Part shown: one piece after another, positions 24,834 to 35,700 of the stretch
How the letters are laid out: each line of letters starts with the position of its first letter
Position numbering within the stretch: position 1 is the stretch's first letter
DNA from: Flavobacterium sangjuense
Lineage (GTDB): Bacteria > Bacteroidota > Bacteroidia > Flavobacteriales > Flavobacteriaceae
DNA: 64,000 nucleotides
Direction: 5' to 3'
NCBI RefSeq assembly: GCF_004797125.1
Contig: NZ_CP038810.1
Coordinates: forward strand, 1,798,001-1,862,000
Made by a program: the position numbers and the translations under genes
Notes under the pieces: model-generated
What the model was told of the DNA's origin: nothing
What the model saw: only the letters and a program-made list of their open reading frames with translations
The model's database searches: none

Positions 24834-27389
24834 ATGAAACCATCTTTACTATCATTAGTAACGGTTTTGGTATTCTCATTAGACTTAAATGCCCAATGTA
24901 CTATCACCGGGACCGTAAATGCCAGCTCTTTAACTTGTAGTTCGTTTAATGGCTGTAGCATTATTTATGTTGGGGACGGAACCTCAGCAACCAGCATTTA
25001 TATGGATGCTAATTTAGACCTGAGTTGTCTGGGGACAATTCAGCTTGTAGTCACAAACAATGCTTCCCTTGATTTTACGCCAGGCAATAACAGGCTTACT
25101 CTTGGAGATGGTTCATCGATGATTATCAACCCGGGAGGTTCCCTCATTGGAGGTTCTTGTAATGCATCAGAACGTATTTACATCGGCACCAATTTGCTGG
25201 CTAGCTGTAACGGAGGGGCAGGGGCAGATTTTAGTTTTTATGACCTTATGACCTTTGGTGGGACAGGTAGCTTAACTTCAAATTCACCTATTTGTACCGG
25301 TAACACTTTAAATCTTTTGGCTATACCACCGCCAAACGGCACTTATACATATTCATTTTTTGGAAACGGACTTCCTGGTGGAGGAACGACTTATTCGTCA
25401 AGTCCAAGTTATAGCTTAGCCGCACCTGCAACTGCGGGTTCCTATGTGTATCAGGTAAAAATGAAATCGTCCTTTCCAGGAAATCCAATAGCAGTTGCCG
25501 AAATAACCGTAGTTGTCAACACAGGTCTAGCAACCGCGACACCGGTGACTATACTTACACAGACTACCTGTACTGTAGCAACGGGAACAATTACAATTAC
25601 TTCACCAACAGGCAGCGGAATGACATACAGTATCAATGGTTTGACCTATACCAATACCACAGGTATTTTCAGTGGCGTTGCCATTGGTACCTATAGTGTA
25701 ACTGCCAAAAATTCATCGGGTTGTATTTCGCCTGCAGCGAGCGTAACCATTAATGGGCAGCCAACCAATACCTGGAATGGAACCTCATGGTCAGCAGGTT
25801 CTCCTCCGACAAGTAGCCAGATAGCGGTTTTTGCTGGAGCTTATTCTTCAACAGGAGATATAACTGCCTGTTCGCTACAGATTAATTCAGGGGTTGCGGT
25901 TACGATGAACGCAGGACATACCTTAACGATAGTCAACGCTGTTACAGTAACCGGCGGTGGCTCATTAACTTTTGAAGATACAGCCAGCCTGTTGCAGACA
26001 AATGATGCCTCAGTAAATACAGGGAACATTACCTATAAACGAAAAACTACTGACTTAAAACAATACGACTATACCTATTGGTCATCTCCTGTGACAGCGG
26101 CTACTTTGAGCCAATTGGCAACCAATTCATTGTTCTACAGTTACAATTCATCATCAAATGGTTGGACATATCAAACCGGATCCACTGTTATGACCCCAGG
26201 GGTTGGTTACATCGGAAGAGCTCCAAGTAACCTGACCTATAATCCAACCCAAATTGTAGAAACCACTTTTACAGGCGTTCCAAATAATGGTGTAATTAAC
26301 GTACCGGTAATTAAAACATCTGTACCAAGCTATAACCTGATTGGAAATCCCTATCCGTCAGCTATAGATCTTGATGTGTTTATTGCAGCAAACTTATCAG
26401 TGATGACAGGAACAGTTTACCTATGGACACATACTACGCCTATTACATATTATCAATATACCATTAACGATTATGCCAAATACAATTTTACCGGATCGGT
26501 AGGAACGGGTATAGCAGCACCTTCAGGAGGACCTGTGCCAACAGGTAAAGTAGCAGCAGCTCAGGGATTTTTTATTGAAGCCGATATCAATTTAGCCAGC
26601 GGAACCTATTCAGCAACGTTTACTAATGCAGCCCGTCTCGCAGGAAACAATAACCAGTTTTTCAAATCCGGGCGCGCTTCTGCTCATACAGCCACTATTT
26701 CAGAGCGTTTGGAAAGACATCGTATCTGGCTGTCATTAAGCGAAGCTGATGGCGCTCGTGACCAAATGCTGCTAGGTTATGTAGAAGGAGCAACGGATGA
26801 TTTTGATGCTGTATTCGACAGTAGAGTGGTGGCAATGGGTAGTCCTGTAACTATGTATACAAAGGTTGGTACTCGTGATTTATCAATTCAGGGAAAAAGT
26901 TTGCCTTTTTCAGATACCGATAGTATTCCAATTGCATACACTACGACAGTTAATGGGGAACTGAGTATTAACCTGGATAATTTCGATGGCATTTTCGACT
27001 ATCAGGATATATATTTATTGGATAAAGCTACTAATACATTACATGACTTAAAAACAGGAACCTATACTTTTGTAACCACAGCAGGTACTTTTGAAAATCG
27101 TTTTGAATTGCGTTTTACTTATGAGAAGTTTAGCGCACCGACTTCATCGCTTAACCCGAATGATGTAAAAATTATAAGTTCAGGTCATCAGCTACAGGTA
27201 GTCTCTTCGGCTATGCCAATGGCACAAGTGGAAGTGTTTGATATTTTAGGGAAATTGTTGTTTAGCCAAAAAGGTTTAAATACCAATCTATTCCAAACCA
27301 CTTCATTAAAAACCACAACTCAGGTTGTTTTGGTGAAAATAAGATTGGAAAATCAAGATAGCATTACGAAAAAAATAGTCATTCAGTAA
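24834..27389 (+). CDS. Large secreted protein with T9SS type C sorting domain
   Basis: An 851-residue surface or secreted protein. Signal peptide 1-20 (ends LNAQ); a cysteine-containing beta region 20-110; Ig-like and SprB-like repeats (TCTVATGTITITSPTGSGMTYSING around residues 245-310); a W-rich NTWNGTSWSAGSPPT segment near 312; a DYTYWSSPV/YNLIGNPYPSAIDL region (around 405-510) common in flavobacterial surface proteins; and a final domain with VEVFDILGKLLFSQKG, typical of the type C T9SS sorting signal. Composition is rich in Thr, Ser and Gly. It is a probable adhesin or gliding-related surface protein; the ligand is unknown. Confidence 0.88.
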   Translation: MKPSLLSLVTVLVFSLDLNAQCTITGTVNASSLTCSSFNGCSIIYVGDGTSATSIYMDANLDLSCLGTIQLVVTNNASLDFTPGNNRLTLGDGSSMIINPGGSLIGGSCNASERIYIGTNLLASCNGGAGADFSFYDLMTFGGTGSLTSNSPICTGNTLNLLAIPPPNGTYTYSFFGNGLPGGGTTYSSSPSYSLAAPATAGSYVYQVKMKSSFPGNPIAVAEITVVVNTGLATATPVTILTQTTCTVATGTITITSPTGSGMTYSINGLTYTNTTGIFSGVAIGTYSVTAKNSSGCISPAASVTINGQPTNTWNGTSWSAGSPPTSSQIAVFAGAYSSTGDITACSLQINSGVAVTMNAGHTLTIVNAVTVTGGGSLTFEDTASLLQTNDASVNTGNITYKRKTTDLKQYDYTYWSSPVTAATLSQLATNSLFYSYNSSSNGWTYQTGSTVMTPGVGYIGRAPSNLTYNPTQIVETTFTGVPNNGVINVPVIKTSVPSYNLIGNPYPSAIDLDVFIAANLSVMTGTVYLWTHTTPITYYQYTINDYAKYNFTGSVGTGIAAPSGGPVPTGKVAAAQGFFIEADINLASGTYSATFTNAARLAGNNNQFFKSGRASAHTATISERLERHRIWLSLSEADGARDQMLLGYVEGATDDFDAVFDSRVVAMGSPVTMYTKVGTRDLSIQGKSLPFSDTDSIPIAYTTTVNGELSINLDNFDGIFDYQDIYLLDKATNTLHDLKTGTYTFVTTAGTFENRFELRFTYEKFSAPTSSLNPNDVKIISSGHQLQVVSSAMPMAQVEVFDILGKLLFSQKGLNTNLFQTTSLKTTTQVVLVKIRLENQDSITKKIVIQ

Positions 27390-27516
27390 GTAAAGCTAAA
27401 CCAAACCAACCATTGCCGGACAATACCACAATTTACATCAGGCAATATGAAATACTAAAAAAATCTTATTTTAGCGAATGAGATTTTTTTTTACTTTTAT
27501 CAAAACTTACAAAATT

Positions 27517-27969
27517 ATGAAAAAGCTATTGTCATTATCGTTTCTATTTATTGTCTTTGCAGCCAATGCCCAAATCAAGGTTGCTAAGGCAGAAGCAAAA
27601 CCGATTATTATTGGAAAAACGGGAACTACCTCACTGAATACAGTGGAAGTAACGAAGACAGGTGACCTGGTAACCTTCAAATACCAAAACGACAATAAAC
27701 CGCAGGTAGCGGAATTTAAAACGTTCTCATTCAGAGACATTGATGGTGCATTGGAAGGGTTTTATGGCCTAATCATTGAGGGTTTTACCAACTTACCGAA
27801 AGAAGATATCAAGATTGAACTTCCCAAAGAAACCGTTAACCTTCAATACACGAAGTCTATGAACATCGCAAGAGTTAAGATGAAGATATCATACAATAAT
27901 GGAGATGAAGGCGGCGTAACCGTTTGGTTAACCAAAAAGCAAATTGATGCGATCTTTGGCAAATCATAA
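27517..27969 (+). CDS. Small exported protein of unknown function
   Basis: A 150-residue protein with a signal peptide (residues 1-18, ends ANAQ) and a mature domain of about 130 residues with alternating beta-like segments (DLVTFKYQNDNKPQ, FRDIDGALEGFYGLI, EGGVTVWLTKKQIDAIFG). I recognise no family. ATG 27517 is preferred over the in-frame ATG at 27478 because it begins directly with a standard signal peptide. It is probably periplasmic. A strong terminator follows. Confidence 0.75.
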   Translation: MKKLLSLSFLFIVFAANAQIKVAKAEAKPIIIGKTGTTSLNTVEVTKTGDLVTFKYQNDNKPQVAEFKTFSFRDIDGALEGFYGLIIEGFTNLPKEDIKIELPKETVNLQYTKSMNIARVKMKISYNNGDEGGVTVWLTKKQIDAIFGKS

Positions 27970-27992
27970 ATTTACGTCCAATTTCCTGCAAT

Positions 27993-28026
27993 AAAAAAAA
28001 GCCTCACATTAGTGAGGCTTTTTTTT
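27993..28026. terminator. Bidirectional terminator between the small exported protein gene and pheT
   Basis: Stem AAGCCTCAC / GTGAGGCTT with loop ATTA, flanked by an A-run (27993-28000) and a T-run to 28026. The T-run overlaps the pheT stop codon (28025-28027, minus strand). Confidence 0.9.
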
Positions 28027-30448
28027 ACTGTCTTAAACTCGCACCAACTTCAGTCTCTAAATTCTTCTGCAGTTTGTTCATGATTTTATCAATCTGTTCG
28101 TCTGTCAAGGTTTTGGTGTTGTCCTGCAAGGTGAAACTCACAGCATAAGATTTCTTGCCTTCCGGAAGATTCTTGCCTTGGTAAACATCAAATAAATTCA
28201 CTTCTTTTAATAACGATTTCTCAGTCTGACGCGCAATAGCATAAATTGCATCAAAAGCTACTGAATCATCTACCAAAAGCGCTAAATCTCTTCTTACTTC
28301 AGGATATTTTGGAATATCAATAAACTTGATTTTATTGTTAATCAGTTTCAGAATCAGATTCCAATTGAAATCAGCAAAGAAAACTTCCTGTTTGATGTCG
28401 AAATGCTTTAGAATTGATTTTTTAACGGTTCCAAATTCAACCAAAGTATCGTTACCGTTAGCAATCGCTATTCCTTCTGCAAACACATCAGAAGCCACAG
28501 GTTTGTTTTCTATTTTGCAAATTCCCAAACGATTTAGAACCGAATCCACAAATCCTTTAAACAAAAAGAAATCAGATGGTTTTTCAGTCGTTGTCCAACT
28601 TTCCGCAACTCTGTTTCCGGATACAAAAAGTGTTAAGTGTTTTGGTTCGTTATAACCCGAAGGTAATTTGTGATATGTTTTTCCGAATTCGAATAATTTC
28701 AAATCACCATTTCTTCTGTTGATATTATAAGATACCGCTTCTAATCCAGAGAACAACAACGATTGGCGCATTGCCGACAAATCATTGCTCAACGGGTTTA
28801 ACATCATCACGTTGTATTCTTCTTTCAACATTTCGGATAATTTTACATAATCCGGCGATGTTAATGAGTTGGCCATCATTTCGTGAAATCCAAGCGAATT
28901 CAACTGAGTCGCCACAATGTTTTGCACTTTATAATCTTCTGTTCTGGCCGAATTGGCAACAGTAGCATTTAATTTTTTGGTGAAATTGATGTTGTTATAA
29001 CCATAAACCCGAAGGATTTCTTCGATAACATCTACTTCGCGTTGCACATCTACACGATAAGAAGGAATGATTAAACCCAAACCGGCATCGGTAACGCTGT
29101 TTACTTTAATATCTAACGAAGCCAAAATTTTCTTGATGGTTTCTTTTGGTAATTCCTGCCCAATCAATTTGGCAGTTTTATCAAAATTTAAGAAAACAGG
29201 AAAGTCTTCAATCTTTTTTGGATAAATATCAACGATGTCAGAAGTGATTTCGCCACCGGCAACTTCTTTGATTAAAAGCGCGGCACGTTTCAATGCAAAT
29301 TCTGTAATGTTTGGATCAATTCCTCTCTCGAAACGGAAAGATGCATCCGTATTCAAAGCATGTCTTTTTGCCGATTTTCTAACAGAAACTGGATTGAAAT
29401 AAGCACTTTCAAGGAAGATTGAATTAGTTGATTCGGTTACTCCGGATCCTTTTCCGCCAAAAACACCAGCGATGCAAAGCGGTCCTTTTTCGTCGCAAAT
29501 CATCAAATCTTCTTCATGTAAAGTTCTTTCCACATCGTCTAAAGTGACAAATTTTGTTCCGGCTGCTACAGTTTTTACGATAATTTTTCCACTGATTTTG
29601 GAAGCATCAAAAGCGTGTAATGGCTGCCCTAAATCGTGAAGAATATAATTAGTGATGTCAACAATATTATTTTTTGGAGTTAAACCAATAGCTTTTAAAC
29701 GGTTTTGCAACCAAGCCGGTGACGATTTTACAGTAACTCCAGAAATGGTTACACCGCAATATCTTGGTGCTAACTTACTGTCTTTAACATCAACATCAAT
29801 TTTGAGTGTTCGTTTGTCAATTCGGAATGTACTTACCGTTGGAGTTATTAACTCGATGCTGCTGTTTTTTTGTAATAAACTGGCACGTAAATCTCTTGCA
29901 ACACCATAATGCGACATAGCATCGGCGCGATTTGGCGTTAAACCAATTTCGAAAACTTCGTCGTTTTCAACATTAAAAACTTTAGCTGCAGGAGTTCCCA
30001 GTTTTAGATTTGCATCCAAAATCATAATTCCGTCATGACTTGTTCCAAGCCCAAGTTCGTCTTCAGCGCAAATCATTCCGTGACTTTCCTGTCCGCGGAT
30101 TTTTCCTTTTTTGATTTCAAACTCAACACCATCCTTGTCAAACAATTTGGTTCCGATAGTAGCTACAGGAACTTTTTGTCCTTTGGCAACATTACTCGCA
30201 CCGCAAACAATTTGCACTGGAGTTCCATCTCCTAAATCAACAGTCGTAATGCTTAATCTATCGGCATCAGGATGTTTTTCACAAGTCAGAACATGACCTA
30301 CGACAACACCTTCCAAACCACCACGAACCGATTGGTATTTTTCAACAACTTCTACTTCCAAACCTAAATCGGTCAGTAAGGTTGCTGTTTCTTCTGATTT
30401 TAAATCTATTTTAATGAATTGTTTTAACCAATTGTATGAAATCTTCAT
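28025..30448 (-). CDS. pheT: Phenylalanine-tRNA ligase beta subunit
   Basis: PheT pairs with PheS to charge tRNA-Phe. The 807-residue protein has the full bacterial layout: N-terminal MKISYNWLKQFI, a tRNA-binding OB domain at about 40-150 (HVLTCEKHPDADRLSITTVD and VCGASNVAKGQKV), the B3/B4 editing domain, a B5 domain, the catalytic-like core and the C-terminal anticodon-binding FDX-ACB domain (YPEVRRDLALLVDD to the end). pheS is not next to it here, which is common in Bacteroidota. It lies downstream of the efflux/bestrophin genes with a 101-nt gap and is probably a separate unit. Confidence 0.98.
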   Translation of the reverse strand: MKISYNWLKQFIKIDLKSEETATLLTDLGLEVEVVEKYQSVRGGLEGVVVGHVLTCEKHPDADRLSITTVDLGDGTPVQIVCGASNVAKGQKVPVATIGTKLFDKDGVEFEIKKGKIRGQESHGMICAEDELGLGTSHDGIMILDANLKLGTPAAKVFNVENDEVFEIGLTPNRADAMSHYGVARDLRASLLQKNSSIELITPTVSTFRIDKRTLKIDVDVKDSKLAPRYCGVTISGVTVKSSPAWLQNRLKAIGLTPKNNIVDITNYILHDLGQPLHAFDASKISGKIIVKTVAAGTKFVTLDDVERTLHEEDLMICDEKGPLCIAGVFGGKGSGVTESTNSIFLESAYFNPVSVRKSAKRHALNTDASFRFERGIDPNITEFALKRAALLIKEVAGGEITSDIVDIYPKKIEDFPVFLNFDKTAKLIGQELPKETIKKILASLDIKVNSVTDAGLGLIIPSYRVDVQREVDVIEEILRVYGYNNINFTKKLNATVANSARTEDYKVQNIVATQLNSLGFHEMMANSLTSPDYVKLSEMLKEEYNVMMLNPLSNDLSAMRQSLLFSGLEAVSYNINRRNGDLKLFEFGKTYHKLPSGYNEPKHLTLFVSGNRVAESWTTTEKPSDFFLFKGFVDSVLNRLGICKIENKPVASDVFAEGIAIANGNDTLVEFGTVKKSILKHFDIKQEVFFADFNWNLILKLINNKIKFIDIPKYPEVRRDLALLVDDSVAFDAIYAIARQTEKSLLKEVNLFDVYQGKNLPEGKKSYAVSFTLQDNTKTLTDEQIDKIMNKLQKNLETEVGASLRQ

Positions 30449-30549
30449 ATATCTACTTTAAGTCAGCAAATATAAGTATTGCTGATGAGAGATAAAACAA
30501 AATAGTGTCGTTTATCGATGATTATTTTTAAAAAAAAGTGGAAAAAGGG

Positions 30550-31413
30550 TTACAATATTTCTCCAACGTGTTTTTTGATGTTTTCAGCCATTTTGTGAGT
30601 TGGTAAATCGTTCTCATCACCGCCAAACGGATCTTCAATTTCTTCGGCAATCAATTCTAAACTTGCCAAAACATAAAAGATAAAAACAATCACCGGTGCA
30701 GTGTAATACCCCAAACTAAAGGAATAGCCAAAAGGCAAAGTCATCACATAAAAGAAAATAAATTTCTTGATAAATGCGCTGTAAGAGTAGGGAATTGGGG
30801 TGTTTTTGATTCTTTCACAGGCGCCACAGATTTCAGTAAAAGACTGAATTTCGGCATTGAGAATGATTAGTTGATCACCTGTAATTTTCTTTTCCAGATA
30901 CAACTCATTTATTTTATGGAACAGTTTTTTTGCAACCTGATTTGGTTTGTGTTTGTGATGGTCAATTTCTAAATCGACATCATCAAAAAGTTGCTTGCTC
31001 GTATCCGAATTATTCAAATGCTCATGAAGTATGGCAGCATAGTTCGGAATCATTTTCCTAAAATAACTTCTGTCTTTTTCCTCTTGTAAAATTCCGGACA
31101 ATTTTATCGAAAAGTTACGGCTGTTGTTGACCAGACTTCCCCAAAGTTTTCGCCCTTCCCACCAACGGTCATAGGCTGTATTGGTTCTGAATACCAACAA
31201 TAACGAGATCACGAAACCTAACATTCCGTGCATAATCGTGATGTTTTTCACATAGCTGTTTTCGGCTAATTTCCAATATTCCACTTCGAGATAACCAATG
31301 GTTGCCGAATAAATGCCAATGGCAATCATGATGGGAAAAAGTGTTCGGAAAGTATCTGCTTTGTGAAAGCGAAAAATAAAGGTAAACCAGTCTTTGGTGT
31401 TGTAGGATATCAT
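30550..31413 (-). CDS. Bestrophin family anion channel
   Basis: A 287-residue membrane protein of the bestrophin/YneE (UPF0187) family, pentameric anion channels in eukaryotes and cation-selective in a studied bacterial member. Visible features are MISYNTKDWFTFIFRFHKADTFRTL at the start, LVFRTNTAYDRWWEGRKLWGSLVNNSRNF with the conserved Arg/Trp cluster, a hydrophobic pair before IEDPFGGDENDLP, and the C-terminal acidic Ca-clasp-like segment. It follows tolC by 29 nt in the same direction, so it may be carried on the efflux transcript. Its ion selectivity is not deducible. Confidence 0.9.
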   Translation of the reverse strand: MISYNTKDWFTFIFRFHKADTFRTLFPIMIAIGIYSATIGYLEVEYWKLAENSYVKNITIMHGMLGFVISLLLVFRTNTAYDRWWEGRKLWGSLVNNSRNFSIKLSGILQEEKDRSYFRKMIPNYAAILHEHLNNSDTSKQLFDDVDLEIDHHKHKPNQVAKKLFHKINELYLEKKITGDQLIILNAEIQSFTEICGACERIKNTPIPYSYSAFIKKFIFFYVMTLPFGYSFSLGYYTAPVIVFIFYVLASLELIAEEIEDPFGGDENDLPTHKMAENIKKHVGEIL

Positions 31414-31437
31414 TTTGATTTTGAATTTAAATCAAAA
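31413..31437 (-). promoter_or_regulatory. Hairpin covering the bestrophin start region
   Basis: Perfect 9-bp arms TTTTGATTT (31413-31421) / AAATCAAAA (31429-31437) with a 7-nt loop, immediately upstream of the start codon. It could modulate translation of the last gene in the efflux operon, or be a regulator site. Confidence 0.35.
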
Positions 31438-31442
31438 ATAAA

Positions 31443-32750
31443 CTAAAAACTCAAATTTCCAGCTAACTCTTTTAGTGTAATTTCAGAAAGTTTTGCCTGA
31501 TACTGCATATTCGTATTTCGGGCTTTTGCATTGATATAATTCAACTGAGCTGTTCTGAATTCAATAGGAGTGATGGTGCCAATTTTAAATTTCGCCATAG
31601 TAATATCCATATTTTGTCTGGCGATGGCTTCATTTTTTTCTTCCAGTTGCATCAAATCTAAATTAGTCAAATACGTTTGATACGAGCTTTCCAATTCTGA
31701 TTTCAATGCCGCAGTTTGTTGATCAATGGCAATTTTGGAATTCTCAAGTTCTATTTTAGCAATCTTCTCATTGCGATGTTGGGCAAAACCGTCAAAAATA
31801 TTCAGGCTGGCGCTAAAACCATAATTCAATCCTCTGGAGTACGATTCAGAAGTGAAGCCTAAACTCGACTGACTTTCGGCAAAATTATAACCTGTATTTA
31901 CTTTAACTGTTGGATAGCGATTGGCTTTAACCTGTTTCAACTGAAGTTCCGCTATTTTTTTATTGATGATTTGAGCTTCCAATACCGGGTTTTGTTTGAT
32001 TGCTAAGTCACTAATCTCAGGAAGTAATAAGGTTTTATCAACGTCAATTTGGTTTACGACAGTATAATCAATTTTTACATCTCTTGCTAAAAGCTGGTTC
32101 AGTAGAATCTTCGTATTTTTCAATGATTCCTTTTGTTTTAAAATAACTGTCTGGTCGGTATTTAAATCGACTTTAGCGTTCAAAACCTCCAATTTAGAAG
32201 CTTTTCCAATACTGTATCTATTTTGTGCCAAGGTAAGTCGCTGATTTGAAATCACCATCGAACTGTCTAAAGCAGCCAATTGCTGCTGCTGTTGTACCAA
32301 ATCAAAATACGTAATGGTAACATCACTGATTTTGGTGATGATGGTAAGCTTTAATTTGGAATCGCCCAGTTTTTTCAATTCGTCTAACTGACTTTTTTTG
32401 GCAAACATTTTAAAACCATCAAAAACTGTCCAATCCAAACTTGCACCATAAGTAAGACTGTTGTTTTTGGCATTATTTAATTCGTTTCTAGTTCCGTCCT
32501 GACGGGTTTGTGTACTATATTGAACGCTGTTGTTATCAACAACATTCGCGGTTACTTTCGGTAGCATACCAGCGTTTCCGGCTGTTGCATTAGCTTCGTC
32601 AATCTTTAAATAGTTTTTGGAAAGTTTGATGTCATAGTTATTTTCCAGAGCAATTTTCACCGCATCTTCCAGTTTCAATAGTTCCTGCGCTTGGATTTTT
32701 GACACAAAAACCAACAGAATTAGACTGATATATAATGATTTGATTTTCAT
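31443..32750 (-). CDS. TolC family outer-membrane efflux protein
   Basis: A 435-residue outer-membrane channel of a tripartite efflux pump. Signal peptide 1-21 (ends IQAQ), then two TolC repeats made of long helices: LEDAVKIALENNYDIKLSKNYL at the first and PVLEAQIINKKIAELQLKQVKANRYP at the second, each followed by beta-strand segments (YGASLDWTVFDGFK and YGFSASLNIFDGFA). The stop and start codons leave one base between this gene and the RND pump gene, so the operon is tightly coupled. Confidence 0.95.
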   Translation of the reverse strand: MKIKSLYISLILLVFVSKIQAQELLKLEDAVKIALENNYDIKLSKNYLKIDEANATAGNAGMLPKVTANVVDNNSVQYSTQTRQDGTRNELNNAKNNSLTYGASLDWTVFDGFKMFAKKSQLDELKKLGDSKLKLTIITKISDVTITYFDLVQQQQQLAALDSSMVISNQRLTLAQNRYSIGKASKLEVLNAKVDLNTDQTVILKQKESLKNTKILLNQLLARDVKIDYTVVNQIDVDKTLLLPEISDLAIKQNPVLEAQIINKKIAELQLKQVKANRYPTVKVNTGYNFAESQSSLGFTSESYSRGLNYGFSASLNIFDGFAQHRNEKIAKIELENSKIAIDQQTAALKSELESSYQTYLTNLDLMQLEEKNEAIARQNMDITMAKFKIGTITPIEFRTAQLNYINAKARNTNMQYQAKLSEITLKELAGNLSF

Positions 32751-32751
32751 A

Positions 32752-35700
32752 CTATTTCTCTAAAGCTTCAATGTTATCAAATTCAGGTCGGTGCTTCTTA
32801 GCTCGCGACCACATTAAGTAAAACGATGGAATCACAAAAAGAGTAAGTATCAACGAGAAAGTTGTTCCGCCAACAATCACAACTCCCATTCCGATTCTGC
32901 TGGTAGAAGCAGCTCCGAGTGACAAGGCAATCGGTAAAGCTCCCAAAGCAATTGCTAAACTCGTCATCAATATTGGACGAAGTCTGGCTTCCGAAGCCTG
33001 AACAATAGCATCATATTTTGATAAGCCCTGCTCTCGTAATTGATTTGCAAATTCGACTATCAGAATTCCGTTCTTCGTGACGAGACCAATAAGCATTACC
33101 GTTCCAATTTGGCTGAAAATATTCCAGGTTTGACCAAATAACCAAAGCGAAAATAACGCTCCGGCTACTGCCATTGGTACTGTTAAAATAATAATAAACG
33201 GATCGATGAAACTTTCAAATTGTGCTGATAATATCAGATAAATCAACAGCAACGCCAAACCAAAAGCAAACATCGTATTCGAACTACTTTCCACAAAATC
33301 TCGTGATTCGCCACCCAAATCGGTAGTAAAACTATCGTCGAGCACTTTGGCTTTGATTTCGTCCATGGCGTCAATTCCGTCACTGATACTTTTTCCGGGA
33401 GCCAAACCTGCAGAAACGGTAGCCGACATATACCTGTTATTGTGATACAATTGCGGCGGATTACTTTGTTCGTCTACTCTGACAACATTGTCTAACTGAA
33501 TTAATTCACCTTTGTTATTTTTGACAAACATCGAAGTCAAATCTAATGGCGCGTCACGATCTTTTTTATCGAATTGTCCGATGACCTGATATTGTTTTCC
33601 GTTTCGCATGAAATAGCCAAAACGCTGTCCGCTCAAGGATAACTGAAGTGTTTGTGCTACATCCAAAACCGAAATGCCGAGACTTTCTGCTTTATCTCTA
33701 TCGATAGTCACATTGATTTCCGGTTTGTTGAATTTCAGATTCACATCCACATTGGAAAACGTTTCATTCTGATTCGCCTCGTCAATAAACTGGGGAATCT
33801 TTTCGCGTAATTTTTCAAAATTTGGAGCCTGAATAATATACTGAATTGGCAAACCACCACGTTTGTTTACGGCAATAGTCGGTTGTTCGGAAACGGTGAC
33901 TTTGGCTTGCGAATATTTTTTGGTCCATTTGGTAAAAGCATCGGCAACTTCTTTTTGAGAGCGCTCTCTATCTTCCGGATTTTTCAAGGCCATACGAATT
34001 CTTCCGCTATTGACCGAAGAGGAGAAAAATCCCGGAGAGGTAATCACCAATGCTATTTTTTTCTCCGGAATAGAATCATCAACCAACTGTGACAACTCCT
34101 GCATAAATCTATCGGTGTAATCATAAGTTGCACCTTCGGGAGTCGTGACACCAACAACGACCAAACTTCGGTCATCATAAGGAGCTGTTTCTTTTGGAAT
34201 GATTTTAAAAAATAAAATTATCAGCCCAATACATGCAATCACTATGGGAAAACTTAACCATTTTTTTTGCATAAAACGCTCCAAAGAACTTGCATAACCT
34301 TTGTTTAAGTTTACAAAAAATGGTTCAGTGAAGGTGTAGAACTTTGTTCTTTTTTGTTCGCCGCCTTTCATTAAATAAGCATTTAACATCGGCGTAAGCG
34401 TTAAAGATACAAATGCCGATATTAAAACAGCAGCACCAATGACGACGCCAAATTCCCTAAATAATCTTCCAACAAATCCTTCCAAAAAGATGATTGGTAA
34501 AAACACGGCTGCCAATGTGATGGAAATGGAAATTACCGCAAAGAAAATTTCGTTCGAACCTTTGATAGCTGCTTCAATAGGTGTCATGCCTTCTTCGACT
34601 TTTTTGAAGATGTTTTCGGTAACTACAATTCCGTCATCGACCACTAATCCTGTTGCCAAAACAATGGCTAAAAGTGTCAATACATTTACGGAGAAACCAC
34701 ACAAATACATGATGAAAAACGTGGCGATAAGTGAAACCGGAATATCAATCAGTGGGCGGAAAGCAATGGCCCAATTCCTAAAAAATAAGTAAATTATCAG
34801 GATTACCAATATAATGGATATCAATAAGGTCTCAGCTACTTCAACTACCGATTTTTTGATAAAAAGCGTGTTGTCCAAAGCGACATTCAGTTTGATGTCT
34901 TTGGGTAAATCTTTTTGAAATGCGTCGTATTGTTTGTAAAACTGTTCGGCAATATCGAGGTAATTCGTTCCCGGCTGTGGAATGATTCCCAAACCTACCA
35001 TCGGTTGTCCGTTTGATTTTAATTGGGTTTCCAGATTTTCGGGACCTAATTCGGCTTTACCGATATCGCTCAGGCGGACAATTTTATCAGCTTCAGCAAC
35101 GATAATGATATTGTTGAATTCCTTTTCATCGGAAAGATTCCCCATGGTTTTCACCGTCAATTCTGTATTGGCACCGGTTAGCTTTCCCGAAGGTAATTCT
35201 ACGTTTTGTTTTTCAAGTGCTGTTCTAACATCTGAAACGGTCACACCATAAGAAGATAATTTTACTGGATCAATCCAAATGCGCATTGAGTAGCGTTTCT
35301 GTCCCCAAATTTGCACGCTGCTCACACCCGGAATGGTTTGTAAACGCTCGGCTATTACATTTTCGGCATAATCACTCAGTTCTAAAGTATTTTTGGTATC
35401 GCTCTGAATTGTCATTGTAATAATCGCATCAGAATCGGCATCAGCTTTTGAAACTACTGGTGGTGCATCAATATCCTGTGGCAAATTTCTAACGGCTTGT
35501 GATACTTTATCACGAACATCATTGGCAGCTTCTTCCAGATTTTTTTCGAGCTTGAATTCGATGGTAATATTACTCGAACCTTGATTACTGGAGGAAGTTA
35601 TATTCCGAATTCCATCAATGGAATTAATTGCTTTTTCTAAGGGTTCGGTGATTTGTGATTCAATAATATCAGCATTAGCACCGGTATAATTTGTTTTCAC

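Noticed and set aside
27412..27446. ATTGCC/GGCAAT inverted repeat as a terminator of the T9SS type C gene
   Set aside because: Only 6 bp with a 23-nt loop and no T-run follows.
34439..34792. Open frame of 117 codons on the plus strand inside the RND pump gene
   Set aside because: It is antisense to a well-conserved gene, with no family match or promoter; a compositional shadow. The same applies to the other antisense or frame-shifted ORFs inside confirmed genes.
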